Source: Bradyrhizobium arachidis (GTDB lineage: Bacteria; Pseudomonadota; Alphaproteobacteria; Rhizobiales; Xanthobacteraceae). Taken from it: 64,000 nucleotides of DNA. Under the pieces are notes generated by a model. That model had not been told where the DNA came from and did no database searches. It worked only from the letters and a program-made list of their open reading frames with translations. Position 1 is the stretch's first letter; each line of letters opens with the position of its first letter. Positions 1-10,689 of the stretch are shown here, piece after piece. The DNA lies in NCBI RefSeq assembly GCF_024758505.1, contig NZ_CP077970.1, forward strand, positions 1,426,001-1,490,000, in the 5' to 3' direction. The translations under genes and the position numbers were made by a program.

Positions 1-250
1 CTTCTGTCGGTATTGAGACCAACGTCAGCAACGTGACGCTACATGCCGCGACGAAGTGCCTGCAGAGCCTGCGAATTCACTTCGGCACGCGACTTGCTCT
101 CTTTGCGGCATCATCACCAATCGCAGTGCGATGGTCTTCGGGGCGGACTCGGCGCGCGTCGCTGTTAGCGTCTGGTCCGCCCCGACGGTTTACTGCGGCG
201 ATAATTAAGGATGCTCGGTTATGCACCGAGAAAATGCAGGGAAGTGTTGG

Positions 251-1957
251 ATGCGATCTAAAGTTCTTCTTTTGGGGGCCACGACAATTGCGCTCGTCGC
301 AAGTGGTGCGGCCAATGCGGCAGACCTTGAGCCAAAAGTGAAACTGCCGCTGGTGGTTTGGAACTGGTCCGGAGGCTATATTGGCGGGCACGTCGGCGGT
401 GGGTACGGCAGAACCTCCTTCAGCAATCCCTACGGTCCGTCAATCTATGGCGGTGTCGTCGATACCCCAGTGTTCCTCGCGGGTGGACAGATCGGCTACA
501 ATTGGCAGAAGAATGGCTGGGTGTTCGGTGTCGAACTCGATGCTAGCGGTGCTGTCTCCGACGGCACAAATACCTGCCTCGCCGCCTCCGGCTTTATCGT
601 GAGCGCAAACTGCAAGGCAGGTCCCAACGTCTTTGCCACCGGGACTGGCCGCGTCGGTTACGCGTTTGGCGCGCTGGGCCGCACGCTGGCCTATCTCAAG
701 GGAGGTGTGGCTTGGCAAAACAATCGGGGCGACGTCCTCAACAATAACGGGTTTGGATTCTCACCGGAGAAAACCCATTTCGATTATGGTCGCCTCGGTG
801 GCATCATAGGGCTGGGCGTCGAGCAAGCGCTTTCGCCTGCATGGTCGGTCAAAGCTGAATATGACTATCTGCATTTCGGCGGGCCGAATGTCGCAACGCC
901 TTCGACGGTGCAGCTTCCGCCGTTCGCGCTTCTTCCGGCGAACACAACCAGCCTGTCCAGCAACTATCACGTCGGAAAGATCGCCCTGAACTACCATTTT
1001 GGCGCCGACCCGTGGGCGGCGCATTGGTCGGATGCGCCGCTGTACGCGAAAGCTCCGGGCGGTGCGCCGCCGATTGCTTACACGGCCGGTTGGTCGTTCG
1101 AAGGCGGATCGCGGCTCTGGCTCAGCCGGGGACGATTCCAATGGGACCACAGCGCAGTGCCCTATGGCGGCCTTGAAGCCCCCAGCACGCTCCTGTCGAG
1201 GCTCACCTATTACGGGCTTGACGGACTGTCCGGAGAGCTGTTTGGCCGTGTTAACAGCCCGTGGGGAGTGTTCCTGAAGGGCAACATTGGCCTTGGGCGC
1301 TTCGACAAAGGACACATGAACGATGAAGATTGGGGCCTTGTCGATGGCGGCCTCTCCTATATCAACACGATATCAGGACAGGCAAACGGGAGGTTCACCT
1401 ATTACACGGCCGACGTAGGTTACGATTTCCTGCGCGGCGCCAACTACAAGGTCGGGGGCTTTATCGGCTGGACCTACTACGAGCAGAGCTCCGACTCGAT
1501 CGGATGCGTGCAGATTGCCAACCCCCTCCATACATGCCCGGCGAAGCCAGACACTGTCGTTGGCAGCCAGAATTCTCAGTGGAATGCAGCTCGTGTCGGC
1601 CTAAGCGCCGAAACCATGCTGACCGAGCGCTGGCGCTTAAACACCGATGTCGCCTACCTGCCTTGGACCGATTTCAAGGGGCGTGACAATCATCTCTTTC
1701 GCCCGACGACCACCTTCATTGAACAACGCGGCAGTGGTGGCGGCGGTGTCCAGCTCGAAGGCGTGTTGTCCTATCTCATCACCAACAACTTCAGCGTCGG
1801 TGTCGGCGGGCGCTATTGGGCCATGTGGACAAAAAAGGACAGCGAAGACACATGCACAGGCTGTGTCGGCCCGAGAATCATCGGTGGGACTGGATTTGCG
1901 AAGTTCAGTATGGAACGCTGGGGCACGTTCTTTCAAGCGTCCTATAGATTCGATTGA
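251..1957 (+). CDS. Outer-membrane beta-barrel protein: Omp25-like barrel fused to an omptin-like domain
   Basis: Predicted 568-residue outer-membrane protein. The chosen ATG has AGGGAAG 8 bases upstream and gives a clean signal peptide ending in ANA-AD; an in-frame ATG at 221 would add ten residues. Residues about 28-265 read like the Omp25/Omp31 eight-stranded barrel of rhizobia (WSGGYIGGHVGGGYG, repeated aromatic-Gly strands). The remaining 300 residues resemble the ten-stranded omptin protease barrel: GHMNDEDW at about 355-362 fits the omptin motif with two active-site Asp (here D358 and D360), and GRDNH at 477-481 fits the Asp-x-His pair (D479, H481). The omptin comparison is from memory of OmpT and not an alignment program. 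It ends in F-D after a Tyr/Arg strand, close to a normal barrel end. Protease activity is inference. Confidence 0.75.
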   Translation: MRSKVLLLGATTIALVASGAANAADLEPKVKLPLVVWNWSGGYIGGHVGGGYGRTSFSNPYGPSIYGGVVDTPVFLAGGQIGYNWQKNGWVFGVELDASGAVSDGTNTCLAASGFIVSANCKAGPNVFATGTGRVGYAFGALGRTLAYLKGGVAWQNNRGDVLNNNGFGFSPEKTHFDYGRLGGIIGLGVEQALSPAWSVKAEYDYLHFGGPNVATPSTVQLPPFALLPANTTSLSSNYHVGKIALNYHFGADPWAAHWSDAPLYAKAPGGAPPIAYTAGWSFEGGSRLWLSRGRFQWDHSAVPYGGLEAPSTLLSRLTYYGLDGLSGELFGRVNSPWGVFLKGNIGLGRFDKGHMNDEDWGLVDGGLSYINTISGQANGRFTYYTADVGYDFLRGANYKVGGFIGWTYYEQSSDSIGCVQIANPLHTCPAKPDTVVGSQNSQWNAARVGLSAETMLTERWRLNTDVAYLPWTDFKGRDNHLFRPTTTFIEQRGSGGGGVQLEGVLSYLITNNFSVGVGGRYWAMWTKKDSEDTCTGCVGPRIIGGTGFAKFSMERWGTFFQASYRFD

Positions 1958-2070
1958 AAAGATCACACCTCCAGCCAAGCTCTAGGTCTCTTCGACACCA
2001 TTCTGAAGCTTTGGCAGTGACCATCGATGTCGGCGCCGATATTGGTGCCAACATCATTCGGAAGTGGTTA

Positions 2071-3015
<945 letters not shown>

Positions 3016-3140
3016 CCGCGCTCGCGCCGTCTCCGCAACTCCGACCAGCTCCGACGACGCGAGCGCTACCAGCAGAGCACGCTGATCAAAGGGACCCTTT
3101 TGGACGCCGATGGGGGTCCCATTCCAGTGCCGATTGACAG
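3016..3140 (+). repeat. IS21-type element right end, copy A of a 125-bp direct repeat
   Basis: This stretch, containing GGGACCCTTTTGGACGCCGA, recurs almost unchanged at 6485-6609 in the same orientation. It follows the istB remnant directly, so it is best read as the terminal part of an IS21 element. The two copies bracket the large DUF5695-like gene. Confidence 0.85.
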
Positions 3141-3195
3141 TCTAGAGGCGATTCTCCCGGGAGAGGGCGGCCACGGCATTCACTTTTTCCATATT

Positions 3196-3400
3196 TCAAC
3201 GATTATTGAATTTGCCGCCGATGCCACCCGGCACGATCATGTGGATGTGCGGATGGTGGGTCACCGCCGAACCCGAGGTATGCAGCACCGCGGTGATGCG
3301 GATACGTGCGCCGAGATGCTCGGGATTTGCGGCGATGATTGTCATCGCCTCGGAAAGCCGCGTGGAACAGCAGGCCATAAGTGCTGAGCCGATCGCACCC
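3196..3400 (-). mobile_element. IS91-family transposase remnant
   Basis: The minus strand encodes EHLGARIRITAVLHTSGSAV followed by THHPHIHMIVPGG, the histidine-rich core of IS91/ISCR Y2 transposases. The upstream part (YGLLFHAAF) is in a different frame, so the fragment is frameshifted, and both ends of the gene are missing. Confidence 0.75.
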
Positions 3401-3414
3401 GATAATCGGCAACA

Positions 3415-6144
3415 TTAGCGAACCTGAACCCGCGGTAAGCGCGCCGCAGGCAAGCGGACGACGATCTGGCTGTCCGTGATGTCGACGACTTCTTTGCGCT
3501 TCCTCCCGTCATCGTACCGCAATTCGAACGTCACTCCCGATGCAGATGGGGCAAAGGGCTCAGGCGTAAGGCTGATCCACCCTTCCCCCAAATTCAGAAT
3601 GATCGGTCCATCCGCCCGGAATCGGGCGTCAAGCAGCACCAAGTCCAATCGGAGAGACTGGAGCCGCACGTTGAGCCGTCGCCGCACGCCATCACGTGGC
3701 CAGATACGCAGGGTGTGAGCGAACGTCTCCATGATGCCACCGTGACAAACCTGCCCAAAGATGGGATCGTCGGCAACGATCGTCGCAGCAGCGCGGACCG
3801 CCCCACAAAATCCCAGGTCGATCTCGCACGAGTAATACCACGTTCCACGGTGATGCGGCTGACCGAGCCATGTGGTCCCGCTCGGCGCCGGCTCGAAGCC
3901 GCCACCGGCCGCGCCGTCATTCTCCTTGCCCGGATACCAATAGCCATGACCGGCCGACGCAGGGCCGCTGTTCAGCAAAGCCCACGCGCTGAGTTGTGAC
4001 GCATAGCCGAGACGAAGGAGCGGATGCGGGTCGTCTGCATCGTTCAGCGCATGATCAAGCAGCGCCCAGCCGCCCATCTGCGCCATGTAGGTCAGCGTAT
4101 AGGCGTCGCCCGCAGTCCCGCGATAATCGCTGCCCAGGTAGTAATAAGCAGGTTCCAGCCAGCCACGGCAGAACAGGTTTGCAGCGATCTGACGCTCCGC
4201 GAAGGCACGGGCTGCCGCCTTCGAAACCCCCATGGCGACAGGGTCGTCAAGGGCCGAGCGCGCCAGTGCCTGCGTTGATTCGAAGCCTGTGGAATCGAAC
4301 GGATATTCCGACCCGAACAGGTCCGCCTTCGGATCGACGAAGGCGCGCACCTTACGCGCCCAGTGCGCCTCCAACGTCGCCGCCTCGCGCATCAAGCCCG
4401 CCGTCGTGAGCGCCGAAACCAGTTCGGGGATCACACATTCGTTGTAGAAGCCGGTGCGGTAGGCAGACCACATCACCACGTGCATTGGCACCGTGAACAT
4501 GGCCAGCGCCGTACCGTAGGCGCGTACCAAATAATCTCGTGCGCTCTGGCGGGTGGGTATCGCGGGATGGTCACGCGCGATGCGGTGCATGGCCAAATAC
4601 ATCGCGAAGATGTGCGGATAGTCATAAGGCCGCCAGATATGCAGGCGGCCATTTGGGCCGGGATCGCTGCTTTCCCGGTTCTGCTTCCAATCGGGTATGC
4701 CGTAGAGGCCGTAGGCGTATGCCTCCTGTGTGGTACGTTGCAGCCCGCCCCAGACGAACGTATCGATATACCGGTCCAGCGCCGCCACTTCCGCCGCATC
4801 AGGATGCTCGGCATTCTTGGTCGCGAGGTAAGCGGGCTTGCTCAGCCCGGGATCGTCGCACGTCACCTCGTAGATGCGCCAGCCCTTGATCCGGTCGTAA
4901 TTGTCCGGGCCAAGCAGGACCTGCGTCTCCATGTTCCACTCGCCAAACAAACCGTCGTACCATTTGGACGGGTCACGATGCTGCCGCTTCACGATAAAGG
5001 TTGCGCGCTTCTTCATCATCGTCTCGACGGGCTCGGTAGCGAAGAATTCAAGAAAGGTCTGGCGCGCACCCGGCTGGTGCAGGGTCAGCCGGTTCTCGCC
5101 CAATCGCGAAAACCGGACCCGCCATAGTCGCCTGCCAGCCCGATCCGGCAACCGTTGCACCACCGTGTCGCCGGTAAATTCCGCTTCGATTCGCTCCACC
5201 GGAATGGAGGACGCGAGCGCGATGTCGACATGCAGGTCGTTGGGAACCGTCATGCCCGGCATTACTTCCACGTCCACCAGACCGGCGTCCGCGATAGCCC
5301 TGCGCGCCGCCTCATAATCGGCAACCCACTGGAAGCGGAGACGGTAACGCCGTTCCTCGGCCGGCGACAGGGACAGGGAATGGGTCGGCTGTCGCCAGCG
5401 AGTCCCGCCCGCTACTGCCTCGCCGGCGGCCGCCCCGCCCAAGATGTAGGCGCACCACGTCCCGCTGGCTTCGGCCGAATCCTTGTGGACATCCCAATAT
5501 TCCAGTGACGTGTCCGCTTCCGGTAAGAGCATGAGGAAGGGACCGGTGCTGTTGCCGCGAATCCAGAAGATGTGCGATCCATGCCCCGAGACGAAGCTGT
5601 GCTTCAAAACAGCCATCGACACCGGTTGCCCTGCCGGAAATTCGGTGTTCATCGGCATGGGCAAATAGAGGTCGCCAACCTCCGCGCTCGCCATGCCGTC
5701 GTTCCGCAGCATGATCTCCCACGTCAATCCAGCCTTGTCGACTGCGAGGCAGGTCGTGAGAAGGACGCCGGCATCGCGGGCTGCTAGTTCAAGGGCCGCG
5801 CTATGCATCGGCTTCGTTGCATCAACGCCGGTTCGAAGCGTATGCCACTCGGATCCGGCACGCCGAACTCTAGCGTGAGCCGTCCCCAGCACGGCTCCAG
5901 GCAGGACATAATCCGTGTCATACGTATCGTTACGATAACGCAACGAGGTAATGCCGTCTTGTGTGCACCCAACGACGAAGGGAGAGTCGGCCGCCTTCAA
6001 CACCATGGCAACCTTGCGCTGCGGCCGATTGGGTGTAGGCACCGTAACGCCCCCGAACAACGCGCTACCCAAGAAGCTACTGCCCAACAGCATCGTACGA
6101 CGCGTATACGTCCAGACTTTAGACATGCCTTTGGTCTTCGTCAT
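3415..6144 (-). CDS. Exported DUF5695-like protein, possibly carbohydrate-active
   Basis: About 909 residues. The N-terminus, with TRRTMLLG followed by a short hydrophobic stretch and FGG, looks like a twin-arginine or Sec signal, so export is likely. The ATG at 6144 is favoured; 6126 is an alternative, and the frame stays open to 6225. An N-terminal beta-rich half (about 50-380) is followed by an alpha-rich half with many Trp/Tyr (WYDGLFGEWNMET, WGGLQRTTQEAYAYGLYGIP, YYYLGSDYRGTAGDAYTLTYMAQMGGWALLD), as in alpha/alpha-barrel carbohydrate-active proteins; I associate it with DUF5695. Substrate and activity are unknown. It is a single gene with no operon partner, flanked by two IS21-end repeats, an IS91 fragment and an integrase fragment, which suggests it came in as cargo. 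Confidence 0.65.
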   Translation of the reverse strand: MTKTKGMSKVWTYTRRTMLLGSSFLGSALFGGVTVPTPNRPQRKVAMVLKAADSPFVVGCTQDGITSLRYRNDTYDTDYVLPGAVLGTAHARVRRAGSEWHTLRTGVDATKPMHSAALELAARDAGVLLTTCLAVDKAGLTWEIMLRNDGMASAEVGDLYLPMPMNTEFPAGQPVSMAVLKHSFVSGHGSHIFWIRGNSTGPFLMLLPEADTSLEYWDVHKDSAEASGTWCAYILGGAAAGEAVAGGTRWRQPTHSLSLSPAEERRYRLRFQWVADYEAARRAIADAGLVDVEVMPGMTVPNDLHVDIALASSIPVERIEAEFTGDTVVQRLPDRAGRRLWRVRFSRLGENRLTLHQPGARQTFLEFFATEPVETMMKKRATFIVKRQHRDPSKWYDGLFGEWNMETQVLLGPDNYDRIKGWRIYEVTCDDPGLSKPAYLATKNAEHPDAAEVAALDRYIDTFVWGGLQRTTQEAYAYGLYGIPDWKQNRESSDPGPNGRLHIWRPYDYPHIFAMYLAMHRIARDHPAIPTRQSARDYLVRAYGTALAMFTVPMHVVMWSAYRTGFYNECVIPELVSALTTAGLMREAATLEAHWARKVRAFVDPKADLFGSEYPFDSTGFESTQALARSALDDPVAMGVSKAAARAFAERQIAANLFCRGWLEPAYYYLGSDYRGTAGDAYTLTYMAQMGGWALLDHALNDADDPHPLLRLGYASQLSAWALLNSGPASAGHGYWYPGKENDGAAGGGFEPAPSGTTWLGQPHHRGTWYYSCEIDLGFCGAVRAAATIVADDPIFGQVCHGGIMETFAHTLRIWPRDGVRRRLNVRLQSLRLDLVLLDARFRADGPIILNLGEGWISLTPEPFAPSASGVTFELRYDDGRKRKEVVDITDSQIVVRLPAARLPRVQVR

Positions 6145-6199
6145 CAACCGTATCCGGTATTGCCCCATACGGATGATCAAGGCGTGCCGTTTCCCGCCG

Positions 6200-6395
6200 T
6201 AAACGTCAACGCGACAAAGCGACATACGTTCTCAAGTACCGAGTGTTCGGTCGGCAGCGCTTCGTCACCATCGGTCCTCACGGTGCCCTTGGACACCAGA
6301 CCTTGCACGCAAGGAGGCCAAGCGGCTTTTGGCCCTGGTTGCCAATGGCAAAGACCCGGTCGACGACAAAGCCACCGCGCGCCTGAGGCGTCCAT
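6200..6395 (+). pseudogene. Tyrosine recombinase (integrase) N-terminal fragment
   Basis: In one frame the DNA encodes RDKATYVLKYRVFGRQRFV then TIGPHGALG; in the next frame it continues LARKEAKRLLALVANGKDP and VDDKATARLR. This is the arm-type DNA-binding region of phage/island integrases, with a frameshift near 6300 and no catalytic domain. It abuts the start of the DUF5695-like gene and is followed by the second IS21-end repeat. Confidence 0.75.
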
Positions 6396-6484
6396 ATAAG
6401 GACTATGACCCAGCTTCAACCCAATCACACTGAAGCCGCCAACGACGTCGATTATCCAATCCCCCTAGGCGATTGTCTTGCCAT

Positions 6485-6609
6485 CCGCGCTCGCGCCGTC
6501 TCCGCAACCACGACCAGCTCCGACGACGCGAGCGCTACAAGCAGAGCACGCTGATCAAAGGGACCCTTTTGGACGCCGATGGGGGTCCCATTCCAGTGCC
6601 GACTGACAA
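6485..6609 (+). repeat. IS21-type element right end, copy B of the 125-bp direct repeat
   Basis: Near-identical to 3016-3140 with only a few substitutions (for example CAACCACG instead of CAACTCCG). No istB coding sequence precedes this copy, so it is a solo end, probably left by recombination or a nested insertion. Confidence 0.85.
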
Positions 6610-6971
6610 CCTGGGGCTAGTAACAAGATTGGCAGGTGGCTGCCACGGCGCGAAGAGAGGACTCAAGTTTCGTGCCGACCGTCCGCATTTACAGCGACTT
6701 GCTTCAGCGCGATAAGGGAACGGCCGAAGCAGCGCCATGTCGCTATTGGACTATGCATTGGGTGCGCGGGTATCGCGACCGCTCCGACCCTGAAGTTTCC
6801 GCCGCCTGCGGCGAATAAAACCAGTCTGCCCAGCAGCGCAGCGCCGGACGATACTTAGGCTAAATCACGATTGGCGGTCGAGGGGCTGAGACGGCGGCAA
6901 AGATAGTTTTCACTGCGTGCATCGTCGAGACGGAATAAACTGGAATGCATCAGACTGAGCAACGGACCGAT

Positions 6972-7478
6972 ATGAGCAAGCCAAATTGGCGTCCCGCGCG
7001 CGCGTCGGACCTTGCTGCGATCAGCGCGATCGCGGCGCGCATCCATCCTGATCTGTTCGAGCGCCCCGAGGTGTTCGCGGAAAAGATTCTGCTTTGTTCC
7101 GATGGCTGCCGCGTGCTCGCCGCGGACGAAGCGATCGTCGGCTACGGGCTCGCTCATCCCTGGAAGCAGCATTGGATCCCGCCGCTCGACACCTTGCTCG
7201 AACGATTGCCCGACGATGCGGACTGCCTGTACGTGCACGACATCGCGGTGTTGCCCCATGCACGCGGTGGTGTGGCACGCGACTATGTCGCGACGATCGA
7301 GAAACTCGCGCGCTCGTCAGGCGTTTCGGCTCTCGCGCTCGTCTCGATCTACGCCACACGGCCGCTATGGGAACGTTTCGGCTTTCGGCCCGTCACGACG
7401 AATGCGGAATTGAGCGCAAAGCTCGCATCCTACGGCAAAGGCGCGACCTACATGCTCAGCGATCTTGTCGCGACCTAA
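6972..7478 (+). CDS. GNAT-family N-acetyltransferase
   Basis: 168 residues. It has the GNAT order: RPARASDLAAISAIAARIHP at the start, a central beta strand with LYVHDIAVLPHARGGVARDY (acetyl-CoA-binding motif A region, although the usual R/Q-x-x-G-x-G/A is loose here) and a C-terminal YATRPLWERFGFRPV, typical of motif B. The start at 6972 is preferred because ACGGA lies just upstream; 6945 is an in-frame alternative. The substrate is unknown. It stands alone between IS debris with no visible operon. Confidence 0.8.
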   Translation: MSKPNWRPARASDLAAISAIAARIHPDLFERPEVFAEKILLCSDGCRVLAADEAIVGYGLAHPWKQHWIPPLDTLLERLPDDADCLYVHDIAVLPHARGGVARDYVATIEKLARSSGVSALALVSIYATRPLWERFGFRPVTTNAELSAKLASYGKGATYMLSDLVAT

Positions 7479-7787
7479 TATCCCTCCCCGCGCGGGGCTC
7501 ACGGAGCGCTCCTGATCACCGTCTTTCTCCACGGCACTAATCGCGTGTCCCGCGGCCCGCTCCTTGAGCCGAAGGTCGACCCGGTTACGACCGTAAACCG
7601 CTAGCTCGAAGCGAGCGTCGGGCTCGATCCTATGGTGTGGTTTATAATCCCGTCACATCATCAGAAATGCGGGCTAACGGACATAGCATCTGCCATCAGC
7701 ATCACCATCGCCAACTTTAGCTGGCCCTGACCTGCCGCTGTGTATCTCCTCCCGGCCGGAAGTGATCTGAGACCGGCAAACTGGACC

Positions 7788-7993
7788 ATTTTTTGTCTTC
7801 AGCTTGCCGCTCTCCTCCTCGAGTTTCTTCAGCCGACGCATCTCGGTCGGCCACAGACCGTCATACTTCTTCTAATTGAAGTAGGTCACCTGGCCAACAC
7901 CGGCCTTACCGCAGATCTTCGGCACCGCGACCTCGTCACTGCCCTGCTTCAGGGTGAACGCCTATGGGCGTCCGAAAACTTCGAGGTCCTCAT
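7788..7993 (-). mobile_element. IS3-family orfA remnant
   Basis: Reading the minus strand from 7993 gives MRTSKFSDAHR, then after a frameshift KQGSDEVAVPKICGKAGVGQ, VTYFN, an in-frame stop, and KKYDGLWPTEMRRLKKLEEE. This is the conserved IS3 OrfA helix-turn-helix. No orfB follows, so this is a dead fragment. The DNA from 7994 to 8170 is open on the minus strand but unrecognised. Confidence 0.8.
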
Positions 7994-8164
7994 CGTCAGT
8001 TGCTCCTCCCAGCCTAGGGGATTCAGCAGCGGGCTGGCGGCCACACGATCGAATGAGACCTGGGCGACGGACTTTCTCACGGTCAGCTGGCGACCGGTCG
8101 TAAGCTGCGCGCGCTTTACGATCGAAGGTGGATGGCGTGAAAACGTGACCACAAGGCCAATCGC

Positions 8165-8629
8165 TTAGCCAATTAACGTCATTGCGTAATCAGCTACCTT
8201 CACTCGCATGCTGTCTCGTTGTGAAGTATTGCCTGCCCATCTTGAAAAGCTCGAGAGTGTACCGCACGCATACTCAGCTTTGAGCGTCGCTGTGCTAAGC
8301 TAACAATGTGTTTGAAAAGTTTTCGCAAGCCTGCATGAGCGAGAGCCTTGATTCAGGAAGATCGATTGCGTGCCTAGTGTCAGACGATCAGGTGAAGTTA
8401 GCGGCGACGTGACTCGGCGGTCCGCGGGCCCACACACGATGGGGAGCGCTGTCCCTACCACGCGGCGCTAGTTTCAAACTTAATTGTACGCAGCTGACGA
8501 GCCTCACCCGGCCTAACGCGAAAAGCGCCCTGTGTGGGCGCTTGCGATCCGATATCGCGGGAAGCAATCGCCTCGAAACCGCCGTGAGTTTGGCCCCTTG
8601 GAAAACGTAGGTTTTCCCTGGAAGCCAAG
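8165..8629. other. Stretch without a recognisable gene
   Basis: I see no supported coding region, repeat or promoter here. Short frames on both strands have no ribosome-binding site or family signature. Confidence 0.4.
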
Positions 8630-9112
8630 GCCGATTCCTCTTGCTCTACCTTGAGCAACAAATTCGTATAACGCCGGATCTGGGAGAACGGTAGGCGCGA
8701 GGCGTCGTCGATCGCGGCATGGACGAACTCGGGCGCCGCGGCTTTCGCCTTTCTGGTGATCCCGAATGATGCGGTGGCCGGGCCTCACGACCTGCCGAGT
8801 TTCTTAATATCGATCTGGATGAGCTCGCCGGAATGCTCGTAGCGGCGCACCGGAGCGGCCGGTTCCAGTGCCTTGAGCTCATTGAGGCCGAGGCGATGCA
8901 GCTCCCGGCTCACCGTCGCCGCCGACCACCCCGACCTCCCTGGCGATCGATCTCTCAGTCCTCTTACGCTACCGATCAATCCACTTTTCGAGCGGTCCGC
9001 GGGCAGACGCCTGCGACTCGTGCGGCGGCCTCCGGCGCCTGCCCGCTCTGCACCAGCCGAACAATGCGCTCCGACCTCGCGGCGTAAGCCGAGCATTCTC
9101 ATGGATGTCCAT
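8630..9112 (-). mobile_element. IS481-family transposase remnant
   Basis: The minus strand starts with MDIHENARLTPRGR at 9112 and then, in shifting frames, shows RVAGVCPRTARKWIDR-type helix-turn-helix sequence, SAATVSRELHRLGLNELKAL, EPAAPVRRYEHSGELIQIDI and KKLGR, which are IS481 landmarks up to the first catalytic Asp (QIDIK). Later pieces include HRIIRDHQKG and TVLPD. There are at least three frameshifts and the C-terminus is missing. Confidence 0.85.
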
Positions 9113-9254
9113 TCGGTTTCTCTTGTGGATCGCTAAAGCTTCGACACCTTCAGCGTCCCCGATCGGAACCGAATGGATGAAACGTGATGTCGACAAGCGG
9201 CGCACCGTGGCTAGCGGTCAATCAACGTCGGACGAATGCCTTCGAACCACCTTC

Positions 9255-9443
9255 TCATTCGGTCGCGCTTGCTCCGGCGCGGTCGATGACCCAGGCCACC
9301 ATGTGGCCCTTGGCCTGCTCGGCCTGCACGTGCCGGAGGGCCTCAGAGTAGGTCAGTAGGGGCTCCTGCGCCGGATAGACAACGCGGTCGGTCGGCGTGA
9401 CGAAGTGGTGGCAACACACGCGGTAGTTTTTAGCCTCGAACAT
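9255..9443 (-). CDS. Small conserved-looking hypothetical protein
   Basis: 62 residues, not recognised. The support is a very good ribosome-binding site: GAGAGGAGG six bases before the ATG. The protein is soluble-looking, with CCHHF near the N-terminus (possible metal or redox residues) and a helical LTYSEALRHVQAEQAKGH segment. No domain can be named. It stands alone next to IS481 debris. Confidence 0.55.
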   Translation of the reverse strand: MFEAKNYRVCCHHFVTPTDRVVYPAQEPLLTYSEALRHVQAEQAKGHMVAWVIDRAGASATE

Positions 9444-9662
9444 CGAAATCCTCCTCTCGCCTCTGATTGCGCTGCCATACGCTCACGCCTTCAAATCCTG
9501 CTTATCACTGAGAATGCGGCGTCTTAGAGGCCGCGTGTTTCTTTCAACTGCGCTCCCAATGGCGATTTAGGATCCATGCGTCAAGATTGTTCGACCCACC
9601 ATTTCCCGTAGCTGGGGGAACGGCCCTTCGTGTGCATGATGATGCCGTCAGATCGAAGGAAA

Positions 9663-10004
9663 ATGCTGCCAATGCCGAAGCGCAATATGAAACGGATTGC
9701 CCTGCACGTCCCTCAGGACAATACCGACGCCGTGATCACGGTCGATGATGACAAACTGAGGGTCGAATACCTCAAGGGCGGCCGCGAAGGGCGGAAGGAC
9801 TCCGAGGCTGAGATCCCGCGGGCTGAACCGATCAGGACTTGGCCAAAGTCATCTCGCTTTCGCGAGCGACCCGCAATTGGCCCGCGTGCGAAATTCCGGC
9901 GCGAGACTTCGGACGGGCGTTGCTGTATCGGTTTTGGAGGGGCCAGAAACCGGGCGAGATGTAAAACGGACGCACGGGACCCCGCGCTCGAGGCTCCTTG
10001 CTAA
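9663..10004 (+). CDS. Hypothetical protein, possibly truncated or frameshifted
   Basis: 113 residues from the ATG preceded by GAAGGAAA. The first half (MKRIALHVPQDNTDAVITVD, DDKLRVEYLKGG) looks like genuine protein with regular strand-type sequence. The second half is Arg-rich and low in order, which suggests that the original gene was shorter or is frameshifted after about residue 60. No family is recognised. Confidence 0.3.
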   Translation: MLPMPKRNMKRIALHVPQDNTDAVITVDDDKLRVEYLKGGREGRKDSEAEIPRAEPIRTWPKSSRFRERPAIGPRAKFRRETSDGRCCIGFGGARNRARCKTDARDPALEAPC

Positions 10005-10157
10005 GCGAGATGAGCCCGGTTGCATGACTAAGCGATGCGCTGGAGTTATCACAATTCGGCTTCCGTGCTGGCTGAACGGCTTCCCCAGCGCCAGATCCCG
10101 CTGCGAGGAACTCGGCGGCAGGCACCTCAAGTTAAATCTTGGAGCGGCGAGGGGGAG

Positions 10158-10469
10158 ATGACCGCCCGATCGTCCCGCGAACGGACCCTGATGCGCCTGC
10201 AATTCCATCGTGCCGTCGAAGACATGGAGATATGGAGCGCAAACGGCGACGGCTATTCGTTCGTGATCAGTTTTGAGACTCCCACCGGTGCCGGCTTTCG
10301 CGGAAGGCTCGGCTACGTCGCGTCATGGCGCCCGTTTGACCAGCGCCGTTGCGCGATCAGGGTTCTCGGCTCGCCCTTCCAAAGCCTCGCTGAAGCCGAG
10401 CACGCGTGCAATATGATGCTGAAATATCTCAACGATCAAACAGATTGCGTGCGCCCCTGGAAAACTTGA
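10158..10469 (+). CDS. Small hypothetical protein
   Basis: 103 residues. The ATG at 10158 is chosen because it sits directly behind a purine-rich GAGGGGGAG; the frame is open further upstream. The sequence MTARSSRERTLMRLQFHRAV continues into a regular alternating region (GDGYSFVISFETPTGAGFRG) and a helical C-terminus (SLAEAEHACNMMLKYLNDQ), so it looks like a folded small protein. No function can be assigned. Confidence 0.45.
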   Translation: MTARSSRERTLMRLQFHRAVEDMEIWSANGDGYSFVISFETPTGAGFRGRLGYVASWRPFDQRRCAIRVLGSPFQSLAEAEHACNMMLKYLNDQTDCVRPWKT

Positions 10470-10689
10470 AGCACGCGCTAAAATGCAGCAGCCGTTCGCG
10501 TGCCGACCAGTATATCCGTGGCGGACCGACTAAACCAGGCTTCGATCAATGTGCAATTCTAGAGTGTCAATACCGACCAAGATTTGATCCGGACCCTATT
10601 CCGCGTGATCAATCCCTGTAGCCCGATTACGGGGTTCGCTGCTACCACCAACATTGTGAAAGTAATGCTCATTCTCCGATCTCAAATCG

